DNA from: Hadesarchaea archaeon
GTDB taxonomy: Archaea; Hadarchaeota; Hadarchaeia; Hadarchaeales; Hadarchaeaceae
NCBI GenBank assembly: GCA_004375695.1
Contig: SOKQ01000031.1
Location: 1 to 33,943, forward strand
DNA: 33,943 nt
Direction: 5' to 3'
Under the pieces are notes generated by a model that did no database searches, was not told the DNA's origin, and worked only from the letters and a program-made list of their open reading frames with translations. The position numbers were made by a program, and so were the translations under genes. This document shows, one piece after another, positions 1-9,496 of the stretch (position 1 is its first letter; the number at the start of each line of letters is the position of its first letter).

Positions 1-166
1 CACATCAGGCATGCAACCTAACCTGCGAAGAGGTAAGCAGTCCTTTTATTGGAAGTTCCTTAACTGATGTTGGTGCCCGAGGTCATTTGACCCCAAAAAC
101 CGGGTCAAAATCCCTGCCCCGGCGCCATCAGGACTTTTAACGACATTGCCGTACAATATCTAGTGG

Positions 167-242
167 GCCGCCGTGGCTCAGCTGGTAGAGCGATCGCCTC
201 GTAAGCGATAGGTCGTGGGTTCGATCCCCACCGGCGGCTCCA
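167..242 (+). tRNA. tRNA-Thr (anticodon CGT), CCA encoded
   Basis: Full cloverleaf: acceptor GCCGCCG/CGGCGGC, D-stem GCTC/GAGC, anticodon stem ATCGC/GCGAT with loop CTCGTAA, T-stem GTGGG/CCCAC with TTCGATC loop, discriminator T, CCA at 240-242. Confidence 0.97.
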
Positions 243-276
243 GAAGTATAAAAACAGAAGATTATACCCCAAGACT

Positions 277-1722
277 CTAAGATTGCTTTCTCTTTTTAAC
301 GAACACCACGGCTCCAATCCCTATGGCGACGATAATAACCGCAGCTGCGATCCACAAGATTGGAGGCTCTGAAACCTCGGTGAGTTCAATCGTTGCAGAG
401 CCACCCGTCGACCCGATATATGTGCTTCCTACGTATTTTTCATCAGAGGTCTTGAAGTAGATCGTTTGATTGGCGAGTTCGGAATTGTCTATTATAATTT
501 TCCCCTCGTTGTCCGTTGTGCCCAGATAGTTAGTTTCTTGGCCACTTGAAAGGCCGTAATAAATTTCGGTGTCGGTGAGTAGACTTCCGTCGGGCGCACA
601 GAAAGTTAAAGTGGCAAAATAAACGGTTGGTAACTTTCTACTAAACAAATAGACTTTACCAGCCCCTGCTGCTGCAATGTAATTACCATCGGAAGAAATT
701 GAAACTGTTTTTCTTTTAAAGAGATAAGTAGGGTCAATTTCATGACTCCAAAGCATGTCGCCCGACTTGTCAAAGAGGTAGATCTTGTTGTCGTTATTTT
801 GGGTAATTATATAGCTCCCATCTGAGGAAATTGATATCCATCTGATTGGGCCCCCCACCTGATGGACCCAGAGTGGAGCTTCGCCCGCGCGACGAGAGAA
901 TAGACCGACTTTGTTGTCCCCGCTCCCAACCGCGACGTATGAGCCATTTGAGGAAATCGCAACTAATATGGGGGGATATTCAAAATCATTATCGTTAAAG
1001 TTCTGAAGTGGCGCGCTACTTGAGGGTGAAAGCAAAGGGATAAAATTGCCGCCCCAGTGGAAGACGCATGAACCGTCCGAAGACATGGACAGGTTGTAAT
1101 ACAAAAATGTGTGCCTAGTAAGGTACTTGTAAATCGGAGTGTTGCTCGTGCGTGAAAACATGTAGAGACAACCATCTTCACTCCCTGCTGCCACGTAGTT
1201 TCCGTCTGACGATATGGCAACCCAAAAAACACCACCGCCTGTCTGGTAACTCCAGAGTGGCGAGTTGCCGGAGGTGTGGAACAAATAGACATTATTTTTA
1301 AGGTCCCCCGCTACGATATAGTTACCATCAGAAGAAATCGCAATTGATTCGGTCTGCCCCCCAGTTTCGTAAGACCATAGTGGAGTACTACTTGACCTAC
1401 TGAAGAGGTAAACCCTGTGATCACCAGAGCATGCAACCGCAATGTAATTGCCATCCGCAGAGATTGCCACCGCGCGAATAGTATAGTTATCATAAATCCA
1501 TAACGGGGTGTTATCCTCTTTAGAAAAGAGAGTAAGTACACCCGCAGTACTACCCGAAACTATGTAATTCCCATCAGATGAGATTGCTACCGATTCAATT
1601 TTATCGTCAGTCTCGTAGCTCCACAACGGCTGCTGTTCATCCGTTGCACCTGCTTGCGGCACCGAGCCAAGGTAGGAAAACACGAGCACGAAAACTAACC
1701 CACTGATAATTGCTCGTTTCAA
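277..1722 (-). CDS. Secreted/membrane-anchored WD40/PQQ-like beta-propeller protein with C-terminal TM anchor
   Basis: N-terminal signal peptide; repeated 'PLWSYETGG..ESVAISSDGNYIVAGS' blades; C-terminal hydrophobic segment followed by KKRKQS. Confidence 0.85.
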   Translation of the reverse strand: MKRAIISGLVFVLVFSYLGSVPQAGATDEQQPLWSYETDDKIESVAISSDGNYIVSGSTAGVLTLFSKEDNTPLWIYDNYTIRAVAISADGNYIAVACSGDHRVYLFSRSSSTPLWSYETGGQTESIAISSDGNYIVAGDLKNNVYLFHTSGNSPLWSYQTGGGVFWVAISSDGNYVAAGSEDGCLYMFSRTSNTPIYKYLTRHTFLYYNLSMSSDGSCVFHWGGNFIPLLSPSSSAPLQNFNDNDFEYPPILVAISSNGSYVAVGSGDNKVGLFSRRAGEAPLWVHQVGGPIRWISISSDGSYIITQNNDNKIYLFDKSGDMLWSHEIDPTYLFKRKTVSISSDGNYIAAAGAGKVYLFSRKLPTVYFATLTFCAPDGSLLTDTEIYYGLSSGQETNYLGTTDNEGKIIIDNSELANQTIYFKTSDEKYVGSTYIGSTGGSATIELTEVSEPPILWIAAAVIIVAIGIGAVVFVKKRKQS

Positions 1723-1870
1723 GTCTCAGCCTCCAACTTTCTATCTACGTTCCTTTATAAAAACCGGCTCGAGTCATGGCGTTGTTATCAAGGCGTAGGA
1801 TGTGGGCTCGTTTAAATGTCTGCTTTTATACTTTCATTCCGAAGCACACCGACGGCTCCACTTCGCTTGG

Positions 1871-2686
1871 TCAACTTGGGAATGCGGGCTCACACCTCAC
1901 CTCGAGTTCTCTGCATACCGATTCAACATTCGAGCTTACCCGACGCCAGTTTTCCGGATTTCGGGAGAGGCCAGAGTACCGTTTCACCAGTCCCGGAAGC
2001 TTTTTTTCAAGTACTGGCGTAAGTCTGTCGAGTACCCATCGCCTCAGGTTGAGCCGATCGTAGATGAGCCTGCTGTTCGTTCGTTTGGCAACTTCAACTA
2101 CTCGTCTGATGTTTTCTTCGCTATCGTTGATCTCCGAGATGATTGGCCCTAAAAAGATCCACGTTTTAACGCCTCGGGTCGAGAACTCTTCGAGCACTTG
2201 CGCACGTGCATCGGGTGGCGAAGCGTGAGGTTCAAGCGCGCCTGCTAGCTCAGTATTCATTGTCGTTATCGTTACCCCCACTTCAAAACCTCCGGGCTTG
2301 ATCACATCCTCGTCACGCAACACCAAGTTGGATTTTGTCTGGATGCATACATCGAAACCCTCCCGTGAAAGTAGTTCGATACATTTGCGAGTGAGCTCGA
2401 GTTTGGCTTCTATTAGTTGGTAAGGATCGCATATCGTGCTAACCCCAACCGTGCCGCGTGGTTTTTTCCGCAGCTCTTTCGCCAGCACCTCGACGATATT
2501 TTGCTTTGCTCGCACGAACTTTCCCCAATTCATCGCAATCCATTCGTCGCGGAGGGTTGAGGGCGAGTAACAATAGACGCAGCCGTGCTCGCAACCTAAG
2601 TACGGGTTCAACGAGTACTTTAGCCCCGGCAGCTTGCTGGGGGAAAGGGCGCTCTTGCATTTAATTGACGAATATTCAACGCTCAT
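1871..2686 (-). CDS. Radical SAM protein, spore photoproduct lyase-like (SplB/COG1533 type)
   Basis: 'LNPYLGCEHGCVYCYSPS' CxxxCxxC motif; overlaps the upstream NreA gene by 4 bp. Confidence 0.85.
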   Translation of the reverse strand: MSVEYSSIKCKSALSPSKLPGLKYSLNPYLGCEHGCVYCYSPSTLRDEWIAMNWGKFVRAKQNIVEVLAKELRKKPRGTVGVSTICDPYQLIEAKLELTRKCIELLSREGFDVCIQTKSNLVLRDEDVIKPGGFEVGVTITTMNTELAGALEPHASPPDARAQVLEEFSTRGVKTWIFLGPIISEINDSEENIRRVVEVAKRTNSRLIYDRLNLRRWVLDRLTPVLEKKLPGLVKRYSGLSRNPENWRRVSSNVESVCRELEVRCEPAFPS

Positions 2687-4011
2687 GCGGCGAACTCCGT
2701 GATCTTTTTCTGGAATAAAGTACGTTTTAACATCTCACTATTTTCGACCCACTTACGCAGCGGGATTGTAAGTTTCGTTTGCGCATGATTTAGGGCTGCT
2801 TGAAAGGTGTCGAACTTCTGCGGCTCGCTCTGCACCGTTTGCCGGACGGACTCACGCACATTCCAGACGCCCACGGGTAGGATGTAGCCGGGATGAATTT
2901 CTCGAAGCACCAGCGCCGAAGCTTGCCTCCGCTCCTGATTCAACCTCTCGGCAACCGCCAGCCTGCAAGCGTAGTAACACCCACCAACATCGGGGTAAGT
3001 TGTCCGGCCACGGTAGGGCTCGAAGTCCCCCATTATCGCGGGGGCGGCAGCACGCTCGTCAGGATTCCAAGTGGTGCCCGGGAACCAAGCCTCGATCCAT
3101 TCGAAGCTCCAGCGTTCAGGCATCAGGATTGCGACGAATCGATTGTCAAGGTGTTCGAAGGAGTAGACGCGATACTCGTCGATTGTATTGTGCTGCTTTA
3201 TTTGATTGATGAGTTCGAGCGATAGGATTGAGTCAACTGCTGTGATGCTCCAGCGGGTTGGGACGAGCTTCCTACGCTTTTGGAAGCCGAACATGCCCAA
3301 GCTGAAAGCTCGTTGGATGCGCGTGACCAAAACGTCATCTTCGTAGAGCTCGACGACCGCATCGGTCGCCTTAAAGTCGCGGTCGTAGAATGCGCGTTCT
3401 ATTCTGTGATCAACACTCACGTCTGAAGTTTTGAATGATATCAGAGGCGCAGAAGGACCGAAAGGTTGGGACTCTCCGCTCAGGGTTATCACCTTGTTAG
3501 GAACTCTCGTGAGCATGGCTTCAGCATCGACAGGCCGCTTCCCCATCGCCAGCTCCTGAAGCGTGTCAAGCAGCCTCCCGCCAGATTGGGCGTTGTACAC
3601 GCTTGTTCGTACCTTCCCACGAATTAGGGCGAAGCGATAATCGATTATGTCTTGAATACTTTTCCCAATCCATAGCTCGGGGGTGTCGAGGATTTCGGTG
3701 TCGCCTCGGTAGGGGGGCACCATGGGGCCAATGTAAACTTTGGGATAGCCTATGCGCCCGACGAACACCCCAGGGGGAGTCGAGCCTTGGATGCAGGGGG
3801 AGGTGATTTGCAGGCTCGATTTGGCGAGCGATTGCGCTTTGGCCACGATCGGGCATCTCAGCTTACCACAAAGCATCCGCCCGCCCTTGCACAGCAGGCA
3901 AAGAGAGCTCGAGGGGGCTCTGGCAACTTTGACATCTCTGAATGCAGCGAGTTCGCCAACTTGTTTGGTCGCGATGATGTCGCGAAGCCATTTAATATCA
4001 GTTGGCTGCAT
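2683..4011 (-). CDS. nreA: NreA-like archaeal DNA repair protein
   Basis: N-terminal Cys cluster CLLCKGGRMLCGKLRCPI; NreA-like body 'FVGRIGYPKVYIGPMVPP'; PIP-like C-terminus QKKITEFAA. Confidence 0.85.
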   Translation of the reverse strand: MQPTDIKWLRDIIATKQVGELAAFRDVKVARAPSSSLCLLCKGGRMLCGKLRCPIVAKAQSLAKSSLQITSPCIQGSTPPGVFVGRIGYPKVYIGPMVPPYRGDTEILDTPELWIGKSIQDIIDYRFALIRGKVRTSVYNAQSGGRLLDTLQELAMGKRPVDAEAMLTRVPNKVITLSGESQPFGPSAPLISFKTSDVSVDHRIERAFYDRDFKATDAVVELYEDDVLVTRIQRAFSLGMFGFQKRRKLVPTRWSITAVDSILSLELINQIKQHNTIDEYRVYSFEHLDNRFVAILMPERWSFEWIEAWFPGTTWNPDERAAAPAIMGDFEPYRGRTTYPDVGGCYYACRLAVAERLNQERRQASALVLREIHPGYILPVGVWNVRESVRQTVQSEPQKFDTFQAALNHAQTKLTIPLRKWVENSEMLKRTLFQKKITEFAA

Positions 4012-4060
4012 ACTATACCCATTATATTTGGCGTGTTGACCAATAAATGGTGGAAGTTGT

Positions 4061-5065
4061 TTGAGATTTTACGATTTCGAATCGGCGCGGGTCAAGCGAT
4101 TTCTGAAACAGCACAGGGCGAGACGAGCGGCGATTCAACTCCCTGCGGGGTTGAGGGAACACCTACGAGAAATCGTGGAACCTTTTGCTAAAATGGGTGT
4201 GGAGACACTCGTGTTGGCGGACAGCTGTTATGGCGCCTGCGATTTGGCCGATGAAAAGGCAAAGCAACTTGGGGGTGATGTTCTGGTTCACTACGGACAT
4301 GCGGACATGGGGGTGTCCGCCTGCTTGCCAACTCTCTACATCGAGGCACGCATGTCGGTTGATCCTCGCGGGGTGGTTGAGCGAGTACTACCCGAGTTGA
4401 AGTTCAAGCGCGTGGGGCTACTCACCACCGTTCAACACATTGCCCACCTGCAGGATGTAGCGAAACTCCTCCGTTCAAGCGGAATCAAACCGTTTATCGG
4501 CAGGCCTGGACCGAGGGCGAAGTATCCCGGACAACTTCTGGGCTGTGATTTCGGCTGTGCCCGCTCGGTCGCCGCCCGCGTAGACGGTTTTCTTTACATC
4601 GGCACGGGTGAGTTTCACCCGCTGGGTGCAGCGCTCGCGACTGGCAAGCAGGTTTTAGCCGTAAACCCAATTTCGGAGGGCTTCAAAATGCTCTCCCCGG
4701 ATATCGGCGCTTTTTTGCGGGCGAGAAAGGCGATGGTTGCTCGAGCTACAGCGGGAGAGCGGTTCGGCATCATTGTGAGTACAAAGCCCGGGCAGGCCCG
4801 CTTCAAGCTAGCGGAGAAGATATTTAAGGATCTCAAGCGTGCCGGCAAGGTTGCGCACGTACTCGCGGTCGACGAAGTGCGGCCGGAGGAGCTGGGTGAT
4901 TTTGGGTTCGATGGGTTCATCTGCGCCGCCTGCCCGCGCATGCCCATTGATGATGCGGAACGATTCGAGCGACCGATTCTGACCCCCTTTGAGGCGCGGG
5001 TCATGCTGGGGAAGGCAAAGTTCGAGCCATACAGGATGGATGAGGTTAATAGGAAAGAGTTTTGA
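4061..5065 (+). CDS. dph2: Diphthamide biosynthesis protein Dph2 (2-(3-amino-3-carboxypropyl)histidine synthase), TTG start
   Basis: 'AAIQLPAGL', 'VLADSCYGACDLAD', 'VHYGHADMG' and further conserved Cys residues. Confidence 0.9.
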   Translation: MRFYDFESARVKRFLKQHRARRAAIQLPAGLREHLREIVEPFAKMGVETLVLADSCYGACDLADEKAKQLGGDVLVHYGHADMGVSACLPTLYIEARMSVDPRGVVERVLPELKFKRVGLLTTVQHIAHLQDVAKLLRSSGIKPFIGRPGPRAKYPGQLLGCDFGCARSVAARVDGFLYIGTGEFHPLGAALATGKQVLAVNPISEGFKMLSPDIGAFLRARKAMVARATAGERFGIIVSTKPGQARFKLAEKIFKDLKRAGKVAHVLAVDEVRPEELGDFGFDGFICAACPRMPIDDAERFERPILTPFEARVMLGKAKFEPYRMDEVNRKEF

Positions 5066-5121
5066 TGTACTTTTATGTAAGAAGATTTAAGCTCGGATAG
5101 ATTAATTGAGGTGGGATTGAT

Positions 5122-5700
5122 ATGGCAGAAATAAAAACAGGAGATTTCGTTGTTCCGGGGGACTTCCTCGCGACCGCAGAGGAGTTCGTCCCTGGTGATG
5201 GAGCATACGAAGAGGGTGGCGAGATATATTCCTCTTGTACTGGCGTGGTGCTAGTCGATGTTCAAACCAAGCGCATCTCGGTGTTGTCCCGTGCCTCGGG
5301 GCCACCAAAGTTAAAGCTCGACGACACAGTAGTCGGGCGGGTCGAAGATGTAAGAGACCAGAGCGCGAACGTTTACATAGGAGTTCTCAGGGGGCACGAG
5401 AATCGGGAGCTCCCCCTTCCGAATATGGGCACCGTTCACATTTCGCAGGTTCGCGCTGGTTACGCCAAGGAGATGCGCGGTCAGTTTAAGCCCGGCGACA
5501 TCATCCGCGCGCGGGTTCTGAACGCGCGCAGGGCACCCGTCCAGCTTTCGACGGCTGGAGATGACCTAGGGGTAATCGTTGCAGCTTGTTCGCGCTGCCG
5601 TGCGCCGCTCGAGCGAGAGGATTCCAAGCTTCGGTGCTTGGAGTGTGGCAATGTAGAGGTTAGGAAGCTCGCGAGCGATTACCGCCAAGGAGCCCTCTGA
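5122..5700 (+). CDS. csl4: Exosome RNA-binding subunit Csl4
   Basis: N-terminal 'GDFVVPGDFLATAEEFVPGDGAYEEGGEIYSSCTGVV', S1 domain, C-terminal zinc ribbon CSRC..CLEC. Confidence 0.92.
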   Translation: MAEIKTGDFVVPGDFLATAEEFVPGDGAYEEGGEIYSSCTGVVLVDVQTKRISVLSRASGPPKLKLDDTVVGRVEDVRDQSANVYIGVLRGHENRELPLPNMGTVHISQVRAGYAKEMRGQFKPGDIIRARVLNARRAPVQLSTAGDDLGVIVAACSRCRAPLEREDSKLRCLECGNVEVRKLASDYRQGAL

Positions 5701-5909
5701 TGCAAAAACAAAAGCGAACCATCAACGTGCAGGTGAAGGACACCTCTCAGCTTATCGCGTTAATGGAGGCGCTCGGAAAGTTGAAAGTGGATTTAGTCGC
5801 GGAGTCGCGTCCCAGAATGGTCAAGATAGAGGTGTTTGGCTCGAAGGAGGAGGCCCGCGGGCTGGAGCACAAGATAAAGGAGTTCCTCAAAACCCCGCAA
5901 TCCTCATAA
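5700..5909 (+). CDS. Small conserved archaeal protein of the csl4-rpoL locus
   Basis: 69-aa ORF starting within the csl4 stop codon region; good coding context between csl4 and rpoL. Confidence 0.7.
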   Translation: MQKQKRTINVQVKDTSQLIALMEALGKLKVDLVAESRPRMVKIEVFGSKEEARGLEHKIKEFLKTPQSS

Positions 5910-5940
5910 GTCGATGGGATAAATTAAGTAAGGGATAACC

Positions 5941-6222
5941 GTGGAGCTTGAGCTTATTGAAAAGGGCGAGGGATCTTTGCTGATAAAGGTGAGAGGAGAA
6001 GATCATACCCTCTGCAACCTCTTGCGCAAAACCCTGCACAGCGACAAACACGTTGTTACGGCATCCTATGTGATCGAACACCCCCTCGTGGAACCCCCCA
6101 AGCTCTATGTGAAGACAAAAAAAGGAAAGACGCCCGAGCGCGCCCTCATGGATGCGGCTGGGCAAGTAGCGGGACAGTTGAAGGAACTACAGAAGCAGCT
6201 GCAGCGAGAGCTCAAGAAATAG
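5941..6222 (+). CDS. rpoL: DNA-directed RNA polymerase subunit L (GTG start)
   Basis: 'GEDHTLCNLLRKTLHSDKHVVTASYVIEHPLVEPPKLYVKT' Rpb11/RpoL signature. Confidence 0.95.
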   Translation: MELELIEKGEGSLLIKVRGEDHTLCNLLRKTLHSDKHVVTASYVIEHPLVEPPKLYVKTKKGKTPERALMDAAGQVAGQLKELQKQLQRELKK

Positions 6223-6251
6223 TCACGGAGCGCTCCTCGCGGAGGCTTGAG

Positions 6252-6857
6252 TTGCAGAAAGTCAAATTTTGGCAGATAAAGCCAGAGATAAGGATTCTCG
6301 GTATAGACGATGGACCATTTGAGAAACGTGCGAAGGGAACAGTTCCGCTCGTAGGAACGGTCTTCAGGGGAGGGCAATGGTTAGATGGAGTTCTGAGCAC
6401 CACAATCGAGCAGGACGGTACCGATGTGACCGAGCGCGTGGTCGAGATGATCAACCGAAGTCGGCACCGAGGGCAGCTCAGAATAGTGATGGCGGACGGA
6501 GTTACTTTTGCCGGCTTTAATGTGCTCGACGTCAAGAAGGTATTCGAGCAAACAGGCCTGCCGATTATCATCGTCTCCAGGGAGTTGCCGAACATGGCGG
6601 ATGTCAGAAAAGCGATCAAGCATCTCCCCAACTGGCGCGAGCGGTGGAAGATAATTAAAAGTTCTGGCAAGATTTATCCGGTGAGGACTAAACCCCGAGC
6701 GGGGCCTGTCTACATGCAGTTTGTCGGCATGGGGCGTGCAGATGCTGAACAGGTGGTAAAATTAAGTTCGACGCGCAGTCTAATCCCGGAGCCGTTAAGG
6801 GTCGCGCACTTGATTGCCACGGCCATGGTGCGAGGCGAGAGTTACGGGAGGGCCTAG
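6252..6857 (+). CDS. DUF99 family protein (endonuclease V-like)
   Basis: 'ILGIDDGPF....VPLVGTVFRGG.WLDGVLSTTIEQDGTDVTERV' DUF99 pattern; TTG start. Confidence 0.88.
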   Translation: MQKVKFWQIKPEIRILGIDDGPFEKRAKGTVPLVGTVFRGGQWLDGVLSTTIEQDGTDVTERVVEMINRSRHRGQLRIVMADGVTFAGFNVLDVKKVFEQTGLPIIIVSRELPNMADVRKAIKHLPNWRERWKIIKSSGKIYPVRTKPRAGPVYMQFVGMGRADAEQVVKLSSTRSLIPEPLRVAHLIATAMVRGESYGRA

Positions 6858-6858
6858 C

Positions 6859-7413
6859 TTGGCGAGAAAAAAATCATGGAAGAAGTTGCGCGCGAGTAAG
6901 AAGTTTGTAATGAACATATTTGGCCGTAAGATCGTCAAAGAAGTGCTGGAATTTCTCTTGATCTTAGCTATCCTCTATTTTGGTGTGAGTGGTGTTCTGG
7001 CCCTGGCCCTGCGCACCGACACGTACTGGATGGCGGTCGTATCCAACAGCATGAGGCATGACGATGAGAGCTGGAGGGAATATTTTGAGACACGTGGTTA
7101 TGCTTCCTCCCAATTTTCAATTCAAGGCGGGTTCGAGCGCGGGGACATGCTCATTATTCAGGGAGTGGGGTCCGTCACGGAAATAGCGGTCGGAGAAGTC
7201 ATAATGTTTAATATCAATCGACCAATGCCGCTCGTCCACCGCGTCGTAGACATAAGTAACGAAAATGGGGTGGCGCGAGTACAGACGAAGGGGGATGGCA
7301 ACAGTGGAATTTTATCCGTGGAAAAGTCAATAAAACCCGAGCAAATCAGGGGTAAGGTAATTTTTGTAATCCCGAAGCTCGGCTATCTGTCGCTTTGGTT
7401 CCAGGGAAGTTGA
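6859..7413 (+). CDS. Archaeal signal peptidase I (S26, Ser/His type)
   Basis: TM segment followed by 'AVVSNSMRHD' (catalytic Ser) and 'PLVHRVVDI' (His). The TTG at 6859 avoids the 44-bp overlap with DUF99 implied by the ORF-track start (6814). Confidence 0.82.
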   Translation: MARKKSWKKLRASKKFVMNIFGRKIVKEVLEFLLILAILYFGVSGVLALALRTDTYWMAVVSNSMRHDDESWREYFETRGYASSQFSIQGGFERGDMLIIQGVGSVTEIAVGEVIMFNINRPMPLVHRVVDISNENGVARVQTKGDGNSGILSVEKSIKPEQIRGKVIFVIPKLGYLSLWFQGS

Positions 7414-7417
7414 TAGT

Positions 7418-7810
7418 ATGGAGCGGTGCCCCATGCTCGCAGTCGATGTGGTCATTCGAACTCCAAATGGCGTGGTGCTGATCAAGCGAAAGAATGAACC
7501 GTATAAGGGGAAGTGGGCGATACCAGGCGGGTTCGTGCGTTATGGCGAAAGAGTTGAAGATGCGGCGGCACGCGAGGTGAACGAGGAAACAGGTTTAAGA
7601 GTCAAGCTGGGGAATCTTGTGGGCGTTTACTCAGACCCAAAGCGAGATCCGCGGGGGCATGTTGTCAGCGTATGTTTTTCGGCAGAACGGGCGGGTGGCA
7701 GGTTAAAAGCAAGCAGCGATGCTCAAGATATAAAAATTTTCAAGCACATTCCTTGGCGGGAGCTGGCGTTCGATCATGCACGGATTTTAAAGGACGCAGG
7801 GTTTAAGTGA
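7418..7810 (+). CDS. Nudix hydrolase
   Basis: Nudix box GGFVRYGERVEDAAAREVNEETGL. Confidence 0.93.
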   Translation: MERCPMLAVDVVIRTPNGVVLIKRKNEPYKGKWAIPGGFVRYGERVEDAAAREVNEETGLRVKLGNLVGVYSDPKRDPRGHVVSVCFSAERAGGRLKASSDAQDIKIFKHIPWRELAFDHARILKDAGFK

Positions 7811-7814
7811 GTGC

Positions 7815-8141
7815 ATGCAATTCTGTCCGAAGTGCGGGGCCCTGATGCTACCAAAGCAGATCGAGGATAGGCCAATTCTAGTTTGCAATACCTGTGGCCA
7901 TGCTACAAAGACAGCAAAATTGGAAGAATACAAAATCGTCAAACCAGCCAAGCAGAAGGAGATGATAGCAGTGATAGAAAAGGGAGCGAAGCCAGCGCTA
8001 CCGACCGCTAGAACCAAATGCCCTAAATGCGGACACGGCGAAGCCTATTGGTGGCTGCGACAGACACGCGCAGCAGACGAAGCGACTACACGGTTCTACC
8101 GTTGCGCAAAGTGCGGCCACACTTGGAGAGAATACACATAG
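7815..8141 (+). CDS. tfs: Transcription factor S (TFIIS/Rpb9-like)
   Basis: Two zinc ribbons: FCPKCGALM..CNTCGH and TKCPKCGHGEAYWWLRQTRAADEATTRFYRCAKCGHTWREY. Confidence 0.96.
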   Translation: MQFCPKCGALMLPKQIEDRPILVCNTCGHATKTAKLEEYKIVKPAKQKEMIAVIEKGAKPALPTARTKCPKCGHGEAYWWLRQTRAADEATTRFYRCAKCGHTWREYT

Positions 8142-8173
8142 CATTAGATGAGATTAAAAAGTAAAAGAGAGAT

Positions 8174-8551
8174 ATGACAAAAGGATGGGGCCCGAGCATG
8201 GAAGAACTTCGACCGCGCAGAAACCCGGCACGCAGCAGAAAAATCTCCGAGATAAAAATAGGCGATGAGCAGGTGAGGTTAGTCGGGCTGGTCGTTGATA
8301 AGAGGGAGACAGAATTTGTGCTTGACGATGGCTCAGGTCGCCTCACCGTGGTTTTCGATGACCTCGCGGTAGTTGAGGGTGTAGAGATAGGCTCGAGAAT
8401 CAGGGTGTTCGGAACGCCGCTGAACGTCGCTGGCGCCCACGAACTGCGGGCTGAGATCGTGCAGAACATGAAGGGGTTGGACCTGGAATTGTATGATGAG
8501 GTCAGACGTGAAGTTAAAAAATTGGAGAAAGAACTCGAGGAGGGTGGATGA
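8174..8551 (+). CDS. OB-fold nucleic acid-binding protein
   Basis: 'VRLVGLVVDKRETEFVLDDGSGRLTVVFDD' OB-fold pattern; between TFS and PCNA. Confidence 0.75.
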   Translation: MTKGWGPSMEELRPRRNPARSRKISEIKIGDEQVRLVGLVVDKRETEFVLDDGSGRLTVVFDDLAVVEGVEIGSRIRVFGTPLNVAGAHELRAEIVQNMKGLDLELYDEVRREVKKLEKELEEGG

Positions 8552-8552
8552 A

Positions 8553-9308
8553 ATGGTAAGTGTCAGGATGGCGGATTCGAAGATTTGGAAAACATGCGTG
8601 GGTGCGATGGTGAACCTCATCGACGAGGCGGCATTCAAGTTCACCCCCGAGGGCATCAAGATGAAGGCGATGGACCCCTCGCACGTTGCGCTGTTGGATT
8701 TCGAATTGCCGGCTTCGGTATTCGAGGAGTACAAGGTCAAGCAACCAACGACTTTGGGCATAGGCCTCATCGAGATGAACAAGATTCTGGCACGTGCCAA
8801 GGCCGAGGACGAGCTGACCCTCGAGCTCGATGAGGAGAAAAATCGTTTGGCCCTCACATTCAAGGGTGTATCGACGAGGCGCCTCAGCTTGCCGCTCATA
8901 GATGTGCGCGAAGCGGAGTTGCCCGAGCCAAAGCTTCAGTTCACCGCGACGGCTGATGTGGTGGCGGGGGTGATTCAGGATGGATTGAAGGACGCAGAGA
9001 TCGTGGGGGACAATGTGAAATTCGAATTGAGCGAGGACGGATTTTTCCTTTCTGCTGAGAGCGATAAGGGCACCTCTGAACTTAAACTGCGCAAGGGAGA
9101 CCAAGGGCTGCTGAAGCTCAGCGTCAAGCAACCGGCGCATGCGATGTTCAACATAAAATACCTTAGTGATATGACGAAGGCAGCGGGATCGTCGGAAGTC
9201 ATCACCATCAACTTGGGCACGGACTTGCCGATTCGGCTGGATTTACCAGTCGCCGAGGGCAAGGGCAAGCTGCGGTTCTTGTTGGCCCCAAGGATTGAGG
9301 CGGAGTGA
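8553..9308 (+). CDS. pcn: DNA polymerase sliding clamp (PCNA)
   Basis: 'FKFTPEGIKMKAMDPSHVALLDFELP' and C-terminal 'LPIRLDLPVAEGKGKLRFLLAPRIEAE'. The ATG at 8553 is in the same frame as ORF-track start 8493. Confidence 0.96.
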   Translation: MVSVRMADSKIWKTCVGAMVNLIDEAAFKFTPEGIKMKAMDPSHVALLDFELPASVFEEYKVKQPTTLGIGLIEMNKILARAKAEDELTLELDEEKNRLALTFKGVSTRRLSLPLIDVREAELPEPKLQFTATADVVAGVIQDGLKDAEIVGDNVKFELSEDGFFLSAESDKGTSELKLRKGDQGLLKLSVKQPAHAMFNIKYLSDMTKAAGSSEVITINLGTDLPIRLDLPVAEGKGKLRFLLAPRIEAE

Positions 9309-9318
9309 TTTTACGTGG

Positions 9319-9471
9319 ATGGAAGGTGTGTTAAAGGGAAAAATATCAAAAAGTTTTTGTGAGTATTCTAAAATCGGAACTGGAATTAGAGAGAAGCCGA
9401 TAAAGCTGGCGCAGTATTTGAGAGGAGAAAAAGAATTAGAACCAATTCGCCCCGAGATGCAGCTGACATAA
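9319..9471 (+). CDS. 50-aa hypothetical protein upstream of the HEPN-like gene
   Basis: ATG...TAA open frame: MEGVLKGKISKSFCEYSKIGTGIREKPIKLAQYLRGEKELEPIRPEMQLT. Below the ORF-track length cut-off. Confidence 0.35.
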   Translation: MEGVLKGKISKSFCEYSKIGTGIREKPIKLAQYLRGEKELEPIRPEMQLT

Positions 9472-9496
9472 GTTGTAATTTGTACGAGGTGAGTAA

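Noticed and set aside
8514-9140. Minus-strand ORF antisense to PCNA (208 aa), and similar ORFs at 15223..15801 and 11376..11822
   Set aside because: Shadow ORFs opposite clearly conserved genes; no recognisable domains.
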